The notes beneath the pieces were generated by a model, which was not told where the DNA came from, searched no databases, and saw only the letters and a list, made by a program, of their open reading frames with translations. Shown piece by piece: positions 46,368 to 57,711 of a stretch of DNA of 64,000 bases (positions within the stretch are counted from its first letter, which is position 1; each line of letters begins with the position of its first letter). The DNA lies in the NCBI GenBank assembly GCA_030783905.1, contig JAQAHH010000009.1, positions 248,001 through 312,000 of the forward strand, given 5' to 3'. The stretch is from Bisgaard Taxon 45 (GTDB taxonomy: Bacteria > Pseudomonadota > Gammaproteobacteria > Enterobacterales > Pasteurellaceae). The translations under genes and the position numbers were made by a program.

Positions 46368-47411
46368 ATGAAGTTTACCAAACCAAATTCTCGTCAAAAT
46401 CAACCGCACTTTGAGCAAAAAACATCGCGACGCCTTTCAAACGCGACAGTTACGACGAGTAAAAATAGGAAAAAAGTGGCTGAAGCCCAATCGAAACCGG
46501 TTAAGAGCAATACGCAGACACACAGTGTAAAATCTGTGGTTAAAAACCCGTTGGTTGAAGGGGAGAAATTACAGAAAGTATTAGCACGGGCGGGGCAAGG
46601 ATCACGGCGTGAAATTGAAGCGATGATTGCACAAAATCGTGTCAGTGTTGATGGGAGAATTGCCACGTTAGGTGATCGTATTGATGTACAAGCTGGGGTA
46701 AAAATTCGTATTGATGGGCATTTGATTAATTTACTGCATGCCCAAAAAGAAGTATGTCGTGTACTGATGTATTACAAACCTGAAGGGGAACTATGCACGC
46801 GCCATGATCCTGAAGGCAGACCGACCGTATTTGATCGTTTACCCCGTTTAACGGGTGCGCGTTGGATTGCGGTTGGACGCTTAGATATTAATACCTCTGG
46901 ATTATTGCTTTTCACGACTGATGGCGAATTAGCGAACCGTTTAATGCATCCGAGCCGAGAGGTTGAACGTGAATATTCGGTACGTGTTTTCGGACAAGTT
47001 GATGAGGCGATGTTACATCGTTTAAAAAAAGGCGTGCAATTAGAAGACGGACCTGCCAATTTTAAAGAGATTAAATTTGCCGGTGGTGTGGGGATGAATC
47101 AATGGTTCGACGTGACCTTAATGGAAGGGCGTAATCGTGAGGTTCGTCGTTTGTGGGAATCCCAAGGCGTACAAGTGAGCAGATTAATTCGGACTCGATA
47201 TGGCAATATTTCTTTAATGAAATCGTTGCCACGAGGCGGTTGGGAAGAAATGGACTTAACCAATGTGAATTATCTAAGGGAATTAGTTGGGTTACCAGCA
47301 GAGGTGGAAACGAAACTTGACGTGACGAAACCTCGTCGTAGAGCGAAAACGGGTCAAATTCGTAAGGCTGTGAAGCGTTATGCTGAATTAAATAAACGTT
47401 ATAAAAAATAA
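46368..47411 (+). CDS. rluB: 23S rRNA pseudouridine(2605) synthase RluB
   Basis: Isomerises U2605 of 23S rRNA. 347 residues: a basic, disordered N-terminal extension of about 65 residues, an S4 RNA-binding domain (about 66-120, [19 protein letters not shown]), and the RsuA-type catalytic domain with the aspartate in [15 protein letters not shown] (about 168-182). There is a basic C-terminal tail ([16 protein letters not shown]). AGAGGAAAT precedes the ATG. The long extension is longer than in RluE or RsuA, which favours RluB. An uptake word falls in the extension (46403-46411). Confidence 0.94.
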   Translation: MKFTKPNSRQNQPHFEQKTSRRLSNATVTTSKNRKKVAEAQSKPVKSNTQTHSVKSVVKNPLVEGEKLQKVLARAGQGSRREIEAMIAQNRVSVDGRIATLGDRIDVQAGVKIRIDGHLINLLHAQKEVCRVLMYYKPEGELCTRHDPEGRPTVFDRLPRLTGARWIAVGRLDINTSGLLLFTTDGELANRLMHPSREVEREYSVRVFGQVDEAMLHRLKKGVQLEDGPANFKEIKFAGGVGMNQWFDVTLMEGRNREVRRLWESQGVQVSRLIRTRYGNISLMKSLPRGGWEEMDLTNVNYLRELVGLPAEVETKLDVTKPRRRAKTGQIRKAVKRYAELNKRYKK

Positions 47412-47452
47412 GTTTTTTCTTATAGAGCGGAGTGCTGTGAGAGGATAACTGA

Positions 47453-48424
<972 letters not shown>

Positions 48425-48445
48425 TTGTTGTTTTTCATCTTATAA

Positions 48446-48478
48446 AAAAATACCCACCAGAATTGGTGGGTATTTTTG
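48446..48478. terminator. Bidirectional terminator between cysB and the A2M lipoprotein gene
   Basis: AAAAATACCCACCA / TGGTGGGTATTTTT with a 4-base loop, symmetrical T-runs, and gene ends on both sides. Confidence 0.92.
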
Positions 48479-48488
48479 TTAGACGCGA

Positions 48489-51400
48489 TTATTGAGTGAC
48501 CTGAATTTGTCCTTCACTCGCGGAATACGCTTTAATCGCTCGGTCATACATACTTTCTGCATAAATGGGTGGAATCTGGAAAGTACCAACATTGACTGCT
48601 TTTAACTGGTATTTTAAGACGCGCATTTCTTTTTCGGCGGTTAAATAACTGAGTAAGCGGTCTTCGCGTAAGTCAGTATGTTGGACAAACCCGTCATCCT
48701 CCGATTCTTCTTCCGCATTTTGTTGCCAAATGACTTCAAAGCCAGCAGGGTAGAGATCGGTAATGATGACATCGCTGACATAATCTGCGGTGGAACGGAT
48801 TTTCACGGTGACATCAATCACATCACCAATGTTAATGCGACTAAGTGGCTTACCGTCTTTGTCCGTATAAGTGCGGTCAATTTCTAATCCTTGATATAAT
48901 GCTTTATGTGCCGCTTGTTGCGGATAACCATGTTGGCTGAGTGCAAACCAAGCTGCATGTTGGCTGTTATTGACGAAACTGAGATCCATTTGTGTGTCAG
49001 TCAACTGGGCCAAGTGGAAGAGCGTTGTACTTTGCCCAATCGCTTTACCTTGACGCTGAATGTGTAAATTCGTCAAGTCAGTTTGGTGCTGTTGTGCATA
49101 GGCATCTAACGCAAGTAATACCATGGCAGAAGAAAGCGTGTTATAGCGTTGTTGATTAAGATCTTGCACAATACGGTCTAGCACGCTATCTGACACTTTC
49201 GCTAGCTGAGCAGGAAAATGACGTGCAATAACATATAACATTGTGCTGTCTTTAATCAGTGGATCACTATATTCTTGGTATATCCATTGCGTTTGACGTG
49301 GTGCGATTAATTGATTTACCACCGGTTCAATCAACTTATTGGCCTCACTGTCTTGTTTTAACATTTGATAAGCAGCCGCCAACCAAGCAGAAACGGTGTC
49401 TTTTTGCCAATCATCTGCACGAAATTGTTGTTCTAATTGGGTTCGAATGGACAACAATGCATTGGAGGGCACTTTGGCTAAACGTGTTAATAAATAAGCC
49501 GAGTAAGCACGTTGACGTAACGCCTCTAAACTATCGCCATCTTGTGGCAGACTTTGTTCTTCTAAGGCACGGATCGTATTATTAAATAAGCCCTTCTCAT
49601 CGAACCAAGCTTTTGGTAACACAAGATGACGCTCTCTTGCTTCAATTAAGAAGTGTGCAACATAAGCTGTCACAAATAAATGCCCTTCTTCAACGTTAGT
49701 CCAAATACCGTAATTGCCATATTCTGTTTGGCGACTTGGTAACAGTTTGAGGGCCTTTTCTAGCTTATCTTGCATCGCAATCGTACTGGCGTTTTGAACT
49801 GTATTCCGTGAAAGTGCGGTCAACAGTGGCTGATATTCTGGGTGTGTCGTAAAGAGAACCAGTGGCATTGCCGCACTGACCATTTGTTCAGTACAGTAGT
49901 TATCATAATTGGTCAGGTAAGCAGATACGCCTTGTGCTAACGCAATTGGTGCGGGTGAAAATAAGGCGACTTGCTGACGGTGTTGCGGGAAGAGTGTCAT
50001 TGGTAATGTGCTATTGACGGTTTTCCCTGCCTCTACTTTTTGAATTTGTGTGACAAATTGTTTTGGCATAATTGGGCGAACAGAGAGTGACACATGACGA
50101 ACCACATCGACTTTTTGTTGCTGTGCATTTTCATAACTTGCAATAAAGCGAATATTGCTCGAACCGAGAGTGTCTGTCGCTTTAATCACAAAATGAGCAC
50201 GACCTTCTGACATGGGGGCGATATCAATCACCTTTTCACCATCACCGATAAGGTTAAGGTGTGGTTCAAGGGTTACTTTTAAGTTGACTTGTTGCGCTTT
50301 ATTTGTGTTATTCGCGATCACAACATTGATTTCTGACTCATCGCCCGGCGTTAACGTGAGTGGCACAGTAGGTGAAAGAATAAGATCATTGCGTACAAGG
50401 GTCTCTGTTTCAGTATGGCCCAATTGTTTGCCGTCTTGAGAAAGCGCAATTGCCATGACTTTTAAGTTCCCGTTAAATTCTTCCGGAACTTGGTAGCTGA
50501 CCGTTTTTTCTCCATTCACATCGACAATGCCAGACCAGTAAGCGACGGGTTTATCTGTTTTACGCTTAAATGGATTTATATTTGCCATGGCCATTTTCAT
50601 TGCCAGTGCAATGTCCATATCCGCATCCCCCCCAGTTTGTGCAAATTGCATCACTTTGCTAAATTCAGGCAAGATTAAATCAAGGATTTGCAAGGTTTGC
50701 ACTTGTAAGGCATATTTTGGGAAGAAATAGCTGAGCGGATCAGTGAATTTATACCCCGCCACCTGTAAAATGCCTTCATTTACCGCATAAATAAGGGCTT
50801 TGCTCGGTTTGTTACTGCTGAGTTTAAATTCAACGGTTTCGCCCGATTTGATTTTCTTCGGGCTGTCTAGCTTTAATGTTAAGCGTCGATTATCCACGTT
50901 CACGCTAAATGGGATCACGCCATAACTTAGTGGGCTAGTAAAAATATCATCAGAATGAATATCGCGTGAGAATTGGACATTGACATAGCCATGACCTTCA
51001 AAATTTTCTGGTAATTGAATACGTTGTACGGAACTGTTTGTGGTTGCTTTAAACCATTTATGCGCATACACCCGATCACTTTCAATGGTGATTAAGCCTG
51101 TACCAGTATAAGGTGCATGGATCGCAATTTCGATTTCTTCATTTGGTTTAAATTGTTTTTTGTTTAAACGCAATTTCAGCTCAGTATTTTTATCCATTGC
51201 CACACTGAGGTTTTGATTGCCGATCACGGTATAATGAATTCGATTCACTTCTTGATCGTACTCATTGCTTAATACGAGGATATAATCACCACTTTTACTG
51301 GTGTTCAAAGCCACATCGGTCCCTGTTGCGTTAATCTGAATGGTTTTTTGCTCAATTTCATTTTCAATTAACTTCGATTCATATTTGTAAGCACCCGATG

Positions 51401-54209
51401 CCTGTTGTGTGAGAACAGACACATACTTACGTTCTAATAAGGTGGCTTTGAGTTTTTCCACTGCCACTTTTTCTAAGGTTGGATTGACCGCAATCAAATT
51501 GACTACTGCTTGAGTATTGCGTTTTAAATAAGCTAAATCACTGTTTGTTTGATAGCCGACTAACCAGGGTTGTGCCGATACCATCACCGATTTGACAGTT
51601 GATACAGCGCGTCCACTGTCATTTTCAAACCCATCTGCTGTGAAATAGAGCATTTGTGCTGTATTTTCTGCATATTGAGAAAGATTAATCGGGAACTGTG
51701 CTTTTCCGTCTTTATCGGTAACTTGTTCATTTAATTCTGCTTCATACAAAATGTCAGACTTATTACGTTGATTATCAAAGAAACGATAATCCGCATATTG
51801 GCTAAATTTTGGTAGCAATGGTTGCAAGGTCAAACTTGCTTGGACTTTACGATTCTGTGCAGGTGTACCAAACAGATTTGCAAGTTGTACGGTGGCAACG
51901 AGATCTTGTGGAGCAACCCAACCTTCCCCCTGTACTTGATTGAACATTGCCTTGATTTTCAAGGTATCCGGTTGGAATTCTTGCACCTGGAATGTCATTG
52001 AACCAATAGCTGTTGTTTGGTTATTTTTCTCCGTGACCAGTAATTCCGCAAACCATTCGCCTGTTTCAGCGGTGTCAGGCAAGGCAAAACTGACTGAATT
52101 TAGACCGCTCTTATCTAAGCGGATGGTTTGTTTGTGCATCAACATGCCACTTGGAGAATAAATATTAAACTGGAGTGGAATGTTATTTAAAGCAAGCTGC
52201 CAATCTTGTGCTTTCGTAATGATCCCCGTATGCAAGGTTTCATTTGGACGATAGATACCACGATCACTAAATAAATAGGCTTTTAAGCTTGCGGCATTTT
52301 CACTGGCATAAATACCGCCAACATCAAAGCGTGAATAGTCAAGGCTACGATCATATTTCCCAATCGGTAAGAAAGAGAGATTGTCATGGGTTGACACTAA
52401 ATACATCACTGGCGCCAATTCTTGCTTGAAATGTTCTAAGGATGAAAAGTTTACTACGCCTTGTTCATTAGTATAGTCGCTCTTAATAATCGCACCATTA
52501 CGGCTAATCACAGACACGCTCGCACCTTCAACGGGTTCGCCACGACTGATTGATTGAACAAAGACGGTTTGCGAACCATCAACCGCTTTTTTAGCGATTA
52601 CCCCTAAATCACTGATCACAATGAGACGATAATCAGTGAACTGATTCGTGGCATCATTACGCCAATCTGTATGTTGTGAAGTGTCACGTAAGTTGTTGTC
52701 GTGAGTATTCGTATCACCAGTGACTTTCAACCAATAGATGCCCATAGAAGGACCGGTTTGTTTCACAATGGCGTCTAAATCAACACCAAGATAGCTGGTT
52801 TCTTGCGGTTTGTTATTACTGAACTTGTAGCTTTTACTAAAGAAATCCGCAATGTGATCTATTTTTAATTGACCAAGATCGGGATTTTGGAAATTACCTT
52901 GATTTAATGCAATTAAATGACGTAATTGCTCTTCTTGAATACGACCTATTTCAAGCTTCACGTGATTAAAATTACGTGTAGCAATGGTGACTTTTCTGTC
53001 ACCGATGGCGGAGAGAATAGAGCCTTGACCGACAAAGCCAACATATTTTGGATAGTCTGGTGCACAGGCAAGATCGCCTAATGCCCCTTTCATTTCATAG
53101 CCACCTAAGGCAGTGATGTTATTTTGGACTTCAATGTATAAACAACGTTTCTCTGGAATATCCAATTTAAAGTTTTGTTGATTGGCATAACGCTTTTCTG
53201 TTGCTATGCGTTGGAGGGGGACGGCAATAGCGTTTTGTAGTACCTCACGACTGATGAGGTTATAACGCCAATGGCGATGATTTTCAGGCGTGAGTTCAGG
53301 TAATAAATAAGCAGAAATATGTTTTTCTAACTCATTACCTTTAATACTATGGGTAAAATTTAACTGTAAAACTTGTTCCGCTTCATTTTTTTCATTTTGT
53401 GCAATCAAAATCCCTGTTGAAAAATCCAAACTATACTTGGTCGGCACTTTGACTGCAGAAATGATATCTTTTTCAAGTGAATTGTTGCCTAAAAGTGCGG
53501 TGAAATTTTTATCTATTTTGAGCTCAATATACTGATTATCGCTTTGGGCGAGCGCCACATTATCGGAGTTGATCCAAGCAACTAAATCTTTTTCACCATA
53601 ACGAACGTTAAATTTCAACGGTGAAATGATACTTTGTGTATTATCGTTATTCTTACGAATCAAATTGACTTGTAACGCTTTTTCAAATTTTTGACGATCC
53701 ACGGGATGGGTAAACGACAGTTTGAAAATCCCATGACGAACGTGCGCTTGGGTGGGATCTTGGTGGAAAGTCTGTTCGAGTAAGCTTGCTTGAAATGCGG
53801 GCGTTTTAAATGTAAGTGGTTCTTTTAACTTTTTCGTATAATTTAATTGAGGATTGAGAATTTTTTCATCAATTTTCACCTGATAGTTTTGCCCCGTAGG
53901 CCAATCATTTTCAGGTTTGAAAGAAAGGAGCGTATCGCTATTCCAAAACCATTTTCCTTTTAATGCGGGCTCAATAGAGATTCCTTGAGTGAGTTCGTTA
54001 TTGACCGATGCAATCGGCGCAGCAGGACCAGAGAACGTGATGACAAGCGGATAGACTTCTTTTGGTGTTTCATCATAATTGGTCATTTCAATTGGATTCA
54101 CATTGACTTGAATGGCATTGGCATCATCTTGTTTTTTATCCCAACAGCTAGAGAGTGTGAGCGCGACAGCTAATGCGCTAAAGAAGGAGAGAAAATAGTG
54201 TTTATTCAT
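48489..54209 (-). CDS. yfhM: bacterial alpha-2-macroglobulin lipoprotein
   Basis: A 1906-residue protein anchored by a lipobox (TLSSC, cysteine 22). Bacterial A2M proteins trap attacking proteases in the periplasm. The bait-type MG domains fill the N-terminal two thirds (for example FVQSISRGEPVEGASVSVISRNG, AYLFSDRGIYRPNETLH). The thioester motif CTEQ lies in NYDNYCTEQMVSAAMP at about residue 1440, so covalent trapping is likely, as in the YfhM class and unlike thioester-free YfaS. The C-terminal alpha-helical TED domain and a receptor-like domain follow. YfhM normally accompanies pbpC (PBP1C); here it is flanked by cysB and dapD, with no pbpC. AAGGAACCCC precedes the ATG. Two uptake words lie inside (49812, 53493). 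Confidence 0.93.
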   Translation of the reverse strand: MNKHYFLSFFSALAVALTLSSCWDKKQDDANAIQVNVNPIEMTNYDETPKEVYPLVITFSGPAAPIASVNNELTQGISIEPALKGKWFWNSDTLLSFKPENDWPTGQNYQVKIDEKILNPQLNYTKKLKEPLTFKTPAFQASLLEQTFHQDPTQAHVRHGIFKLSFTHPVDRQKFEKALQVNLIRKNNDNTQSIISPLKFNVRYGEKDLVAWINSDNVALAQSDNQYIELKIDKNFTALLGNNSLEKDIISAVKVPTKYSLDFSTGILIAQNEKNEAEQVLQLNFTHSIKGNELEKHISAYLLPELTPENHRHWRYNLISREVLQNAIAVPLQRIATEKRYANQQNFKLDIPEKRCLYIEVQNNITALGGYEMKGALGDLACAPDYPKYVGFVGQGSILSAIGDRKVTIATRNFNHVKLEIGRIQEEQLRHLIALNQGNFQNPDLGQLKIDHIADFFSKSYKFSNNKPQETSYLGVDLDAIVKQTGPSMGIYWLKVTGDTNTHDNNLRDTSQHTDWRNDATNQFTDYRLIVISDLGVIAKKAVDGSQTVFVQSISRGEPVEGASVSVISRNGAIIKSDYTNEQGVVNFSSLEHFKQELAPVMYLVSTHDNLSFLPIGKYDRSLDYSRFDVGGIYASENAASLKAYLFSDRGIYRPNETLHTGIITKAQDWQLALNNIPLQFNIYSPSGMLMHKQTIRLDKSGLNSVSFALPDTAETGEWFAELLVTEKNNQTTAIGSMTFQVQEFQPDTLKIKAMFNQVQGEGWVAPQDLVATVQLANLFGTPAQNRKVQASLTLQPLLPKFSQYADYRFFDNQRNKSDILYEAELNEQVTDKDGKAQFPINLSQYAENTAQMLYFTADGFENDSGRAVSTVKSVMVSAQPWLVGYQTNSDLAYLKRNTQAVVNLIAVNPTLEKVAVEKLKATLLERKYVSVLTQQASGAYKYESKLIENEIEQKTIQINATGTDVALNTSKSGDYILVLSNEYDQEVNRIHYTVIGNQNLSVAMDKNTELKLRLNKKQFKPNEEIEIAIHAPYTGTGLITIESDRVYAHKWFKATTNSSVQRIQLPENFEGHGYVNVQFSRDIHSDDIFTSPLSYGVIPFSVNVDNRRLTLKLDSPKKIKSGETVEFKLSSNKPSKALIYAVNEGILQVAGYKFTDPLSYFFPKYALQVQTLQILDLILPEFSKVMQFAQTGGDADMDIALAMKMAMANINPFKRKTDKPVAYWSGIVDVNGEKTVSYQVPEEFNGNLKVMAIALSQDGKQLGHTETETLVRNDLILSPTVPLTLTPGDESEINVVIANNTNKAQQVNLKVTLEPHLNLIGDGEKVIDIAPMSEGRAHFVIKATDTLGSSNIRFIASYENAQQQKVDVVRHVSLSVRPIMPKQFVTQIQKVEAGKTVNSTLPMTLFPQHRQQVALFSPAPIALAQGVSAYLTNYDNYCTEQMVSAAMPLVLFTTHPEYQPLLTALSRNTVQNASTIAMQDKLEKALKLLPSRQTEYGNYGIWTNVEEGHLFVTAYVAHFLIEARERHLVLPKAWFDEKGLFNNTIRALEEQSLPQDGDSLEALRQRAYSAYLLTRLAKVPSNALLSIRTQLEQQFRADDWQKDTVSAWLAAAYQMLKQDSEANKLIEPVVNQLIAPRQTQWIYQEYSDPLIKDSTMLYVIARHFPAQLAKVSDSVLDRIVQDLNQQRYNTLSSAMVLLALDAYAQQHQTDLTNLHIQRQGKAIGQSTTLFHLAQLTDTQMDLSFVNNSQHAAWFALSQHGYPQQAAHKALYQGLEIDRTYTDKDGKPLSRINIGDVIDVTVKIRSTADYVSDVIITDLYPAGFEVIWQQNAEEESEDDGFVQHTDLREDRLLSYLTAEKEMRVLKYQLKAVNVGTFQIPPIYAESMYDRAIKAYSASEGQIQVTQ

Positions 54210-54394
54210 AAAAGGGGTTCCTTGCTAAGCGATAGGCTATTTGATTTTAGCTGAAATAGGCGGAGATGAGCAATATTTGTTGGTCATTTTCTCATCCCAA
54301 TTCAGTCTTCCCTTTTAAATTAACAGGTGAGTTTTCATCTGAAATATGATAAAACTAAGTACTTTAAAACGTTCATCCATTGAAGGAAAATTGC

Positions 54395-55219
54395 ATGTCA
54401 TTACAACATATCATTGAAGCCGCTTTTGAACAGCGTGCAGAAATCACACCCAAAAAAGTCGATGCGCAAACGCGAGCAGCGATTGAAGAAGTCATTGAAG
54501 GCTTAGATTCAGGCAAATATCGCGTAGCAGAAAAAATTGATGGAGAATGGGTCACGCATCAATGGTTAAAAAAAGCAGTATTATTGTCGTTCCGCATTAA
54601 TGACAATACCTTGGTCGCTGGGAGCGAGACAAATTATTATGATAAAGTGCCAATGAAATTTGCTGATTATGATGCAACACGTTTTCAACAAGAAGGATTT
54701 CGTGTTGTGCCACCAGCAGCCGTGCGTAAAGGCGCCTATATTGCTAAAAATACGGTTTTAATGCCGTCTTATGTCAATATTGGTGCGCGTGTTGATGAAG
54801 GAACCATGGTTGATACATGGGCAACGGTTGGTTCTTGTGCACAAATTGGTAAAAATGTTCATTTATCTGGTGGCGTGGGCATTGGTGGGGTACTCGAACC
54901 ATTGCAAGCGAATCCAACGATTATTGAAGACAATTGTTTTATCGGTGCACGTTCTGAAATTGTCGAAGGGGTAATTGTAGAAGAAGGCTCTGTTATTTCA
55001 ATGGGCGTTTTCATTGGACAATCGACCAAAATTTATGATCGTGAAACCGGTGAGGTGACGTACGGTCGTGTACCTGCTGGTTCTGTAGTGGTGTCAGGTA
55101 GCCTTCCATCTAAATGTGGGAAATACAGCCTGTATTGTGCCGTGATCGTGAAAAAAGTCGATGCCAAAACCTTAGGTAAAGTCGGTATTAACGAATTATT
55201 GCGTACTATTGATGAATAG
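54395..55219 (+). CDS. dapD: tetrahydrodipicolinate N-succinyltransferase
   Basis: Succinylates tetrahydrodipicolinate in lysine and diaminopimelate synthesis. The 274 residues from ATG 54395 ([20 protein letters not shown]) match the enteric enzyme exactly in length. The left-handed beta-helix is visible as hexapeptide repeats from about residue 105 ([32 protein letters not shown], ...[15 protein letters not shown]). AAGGAAAATTGC precedes the start; a 5-residue longer frame is not preferred. Monocistronic. An imperfect uptake-word terminator follows. Confidence 0.97.
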   Translation: MSLQHIIEAAFEQRAEITPKKVDAQTRAAIEEVIEGLDSGKYRVAEKIDGEWVTHQWLKKAVLLSFRINDNTLVAGSETNYYDKVPMKFADYDATRFQQEGFRVVPPAAVRKGAYIAKNTVLMPSYVNIGARVDEGTMVDTWATVGSCAQIGKNVHLSGGVGIGGVLEPLQANPTIIEDNCFIGARSEIVEGVIVEEGSVISMGVFIGQSTKIYDRETGEVTYGRVPAGSVVVSGSLPSKCGKYSLYCAVIVKKVDAKTLGKVGINELLRTIDE

Positions 55220-55258
55220 TAGTGTTATCACTCACTTCTTTTTAAAATTTGATTAAAA

Positions 55259-55298
55259 TTGACCGCACTTTGTTTCTTTCAAGATACAGTGCGGTCAA
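55259..55298 (+). terminator. dapD terminator with uptake word
   Basis: TTGACCGCACT / AGTGCGGTCAA around a long loop. The left arm is a perfect uptake word (55262-55270); the right is one base short of one. A TTTTTTG run follows. Confidence 0.82.
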
Positions 55299-55381
55299 TT
55301 TTTTGTTAATTTATCCATGATTAAAATGCTGATAAATTGTGCTACATTGATAAATGGGATTTTTTTAGATGAGAGTAAATT

Positions 55382-56464
55382 ATGTATGATCATATCTTAA
55401 AGGCTTTAGTCAAAATTGAAGAATATTTAGACAATGAAAGTGATAGTGTCGAGATACCCAATAATCTATTTAAAACCGATATTTTAGTGGATTACTATTA
55501 TTATCCAGAGCATTTTGTCGATGTGGATGATGACGAAAAAGAGCTGATTGCGGCGACTTTAGCGGATGCTGGTTATACCGATCATTATGATGCATTAGCA
55601 GAATTATTATGGAAAGCGAATATTGAACCTATTCCGAAAGAGGAATTAGTCGATGGTAACAGTTATTGTTTTATCATGATAAGTTTTGGTATTGCGCCAG
55701 TTCAGGCACATTTGAAAGCGAAAAAAATCAAATATGAACAGGTCACTTTCTTTTGTCTGCCTTATACGGATAGAGAAGGGGAGCCGCGTTTTAAAATTTT
55801 AGTGGTACCAAATACATTTGGTAGTATTTTTAAAGAAATGACGTGTGCATGTCTCTTAGACATCGAGAGTGAAGAACAATTAGATAAAACCTATTGGTCA
55901 CTATTAGAACGTGCGATTGGGCAGATATGCCAAGCACTGTCTATTGACGTGACTGGTTTCGCTTTGTCGAATACAACGTACCAACAAAAAACATTAGAAA
56001 GCTATTCAGCGTATTTAACGCAATTCTGCCAATTAACGCACATTCAGAATATAGAAGGCTTTAAAGCCCGTTGGTTAGACATACAACAGCAACAAAAACA
56101 ATTAATCCAACAAGTCAAAGATGAAGGCTTTTATGGCACAGTAAAACCCGCTTTCTTAAATTACCGTTTTCTTTTGTGTGAATTTTTAACTTCTACTTAT
56201 GAAGATCACTGGCAAATGGATTATGAGGCTTTATTTGATTTTCTTGCTAAATATCTAGAACACCCCATTGAACTTGATGAAGAAGATGGTTTACAACCTA
56301 ATGATATTGGCAACAAGTTTGAAGCCGAATCAAATTATAGTTTATTAGATATTGAAACGGGTTTAGAGAGTTATTGTTTTTTACCTTGTCTAAAGACGGA
56401 TGTAGAAAGCATACTGAGCTTAGCAGAAATTTTAGATTTTCCAATGAGTAAATTAGGTGATTAA
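55382..56464 (+). CDS. Uncharacterised 360-residue acidic protein
   Basis: A soluble, acidic protein (no signal peptide, no membrane segment) rich in Asp, Glu and Tyr; the N-terminal third has DYYYYPEHFVDVDDDEKELIAATLADAGYTDHYDALAELLWKA. The middle segment (about 100-165) contains QAHLKAKKIKYEQVTFF and LVVPNTFGSIFKE. The C-terminal region is helical with a Q-rich stretch (DIQQQQKQLIQQVKDE, about 237-252). Its ATG lies behind a poor ribosome site (ATGAGAGTAAATT). It does not resemble a domain I can name. It stands alone between dapD and tehB terminators. Base composition is like that of its neighbours, so recent transfer is not evident. Confidence 0.85.
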   Translation: MYDHILKALVKIEEYLDNESDSVEIPNNLFKTDILVDYYYYPEHFVDVDDDEKELIAATLADAGYTDHYDALAELLWKANIEPIPKEELVDGNSYCFIMISFGIAPVQAHLKAKKIKYEQVTFFCLPYTDREGEPRFKILVVPNTFGSIFKEMTCACLLDIESEEQLDKTYWSLLERAIGQICQALSIDVTGFALSNTTYQQKTLESYSAYLTQFCQLTHIQNIEGFKARWLDIQQQQKQLIQQVKDEGFYGTVKPAFLNYRFLLCEFLTSTYEDHWQMDYEALFDFLAKYLEHPIELDEEDGLQPNDIGNKFEAESNYSLLDIETGLESYCFLPCLKTDVESILSLAEILDFPMSKLGD

Positions 56465-56473
56465 AACAAGTAA

Positions 56474-56495
56474 AACGCCCTGATAACAGGGCGTT
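56474..56495. terminator. Terminator between the unknown gene and tehB
   Basis: AACGCCCTG / CAGGGCGTT with a 4-base loop, between convergent stops 10 and 7 bases away. The plus-strand T-run is poor, the minus-strand side has TTTTAC. Confidence 0.75.
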
Positions 56496-56501
56496 GTGGC
56501 A

Positions 56502-57362
56502 TTATTTTTTCTTAGCGAGCATGGTGACAAATTTCATTTTAATTCGATTACCCTTTTCATCGGTTTTATGCAATTCGCCCATTTCTTCGTTGTATTTTAC
56601 CAATTCCCAATCTTGATAATAGGTTTTTAATTCATTTTCTTTAAAGGTAAAAGAAAAGGGAACAGGGCAGGGAACATCCTCTGTTGACATGGCTGCAACA
56701 ATCAAATTATACCCTCCCACATTGGTATGGGTTTGCATGTTTTCAATAATCTGCGGGATGTGTTCAGGCTTGAGGAACATAAAGACTACGGTGGATAAAA
56801 TAAAGTCATAATTTTCGCTGATCTTTGCACTATTGATGTCATAAAGTGCGGTCTGAATAGTAAGATTTTCTTTTTCAGCCGTGTCTTGTAAAAATTTGAG
56901 GCTGGTCTCATTATGATCCCAAGCTGTGACATTGTAACCTAATAGGCTCAAGAACAGAGCGTTACGTCCTTGCCCACAGCCCAAATCTAATACTTTGCAA
57001 GGTGATAATATTTCCACCGCACTTTTCACTTCTGAATGCGTTGTGGTCATATTATATTTTTTATGAAAGTAGTCTTCTTTTTTACAATGGAATTCAAGGA
57101 AACATTCTAAATCTTCTGACATGGCTGCTACTTTATGCCAAGCTTGTGGTTCAACGAAAGGAATGTGGGTTTCAGGGGTAAAAATATGTTCCTGGATTGT
57201 TTCTCCCATTTCCGTTAATTCGTAAAATTTGAGTTTTCCTTTCAGTACCGTTAATTTTCCCCAAGTGCCGACTTTCGTATTATGTTTCTCTTGAAACATG
57301 CGCGGTAGGCTGTTGGCTGTCCAAACTGGCATTTTTTTATAACAAATGAATTCATTTTGCAT
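56502..57362 (-). CDS. tehB: tellurite-resistance SAM methyltransferase TehB (two-domain form)
   Basis: 286 residues: an N-terminal cupin-like DUF1971 region (about 1-85, with MPVWTANSLP and FVEPQAWHKV) and a class I methyltransferase domain with motif I VLDLGCGQGRNALFLS (about 121-136), VTAWDHN (motif II) and LSTVVFMFL (post-II). This fused architecture is that of H. influenzae TehB, where it is linked to tellurite resistance and haem use; E. coli TehB lacks the N-terminal domain. The partner tehA is not adjacent. AAGGGTAATTT precedes the ATG. Two uptake words lie inside (56844, 57016). Confidence 0.92.
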   Translation of the reverse strand: MQNEFICYKKMPVWTANSLPRMFQEKHNTKVGTWGKLTVLKGKLKFYELTEMGETIQEHIFTPETHIPFVEPQAWHKVAAMSEDLECFLEFHCKKEDYFHKKYNMTTTHSEVKSAVEILSPCKVLDLGCGQGRNALFLSLLGYNVTAWDHNETSLKFLQDTAEKENLTIQTALYDINSAKISENYDFILSTVVFMFLKPEHIPQIIENMQTHTNVGGYNLIVAAMSTEDVPCPVPFSFTFKENELKTYYQDWELVKYNEEMGELHKTDEKGNRIKMKFVTMLAKKK

Positions 57363-57519
57363 AAATTACCCTTTATTTTAATGTTAATAGTTGACTCAAA
57401 TAGTAGGATAAGAAAAAAAGAAATGAATTGCAAATCCCAATTTTGGTTATATTCTATACAGGACCAAGTCCTTTTTCGCTTAAAATGAAAATAATCGTAA
57501 ATATCATTTGCTTTCTCTC

Positions 57520-57711
57520 TATTTAAGTGTTCTAATGCGTACCTGCTAGACCCGTCTTTATATAAGTTAGTTAGTACAGTTCTTCCTCATTTACAAGCGT
57601 TATATTTGTTACTTGAAAAGCACTCTTACTCATCTTTATTTAAGTAACAGTTATTAGCACTACGCTTGTTGCAAGCATAATTTTAAATTTTATCAATAGA
57701 AGGAAGACAAC
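57520..57711 (+). promoter_or_regulatory. Long 5' leader of the cold-shock gene with repeated words and a hairpin
   Basis: The 349-base gap after tehB holds a probable long leader. The word TCTxTATxTAAGT occurs three times (about 57526, 57555 and 57633), and TGTTACTT (57607-57614) can pair with AAGTAACA (57643-57650). AGAAGGAAGACAAC precedes the ATG, a strong ribosome site. Long structured leaders are the rule for cspA-type thermosensor mRNAs; I did not find an exact E. coli cold-box. Confidence 0.5.
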
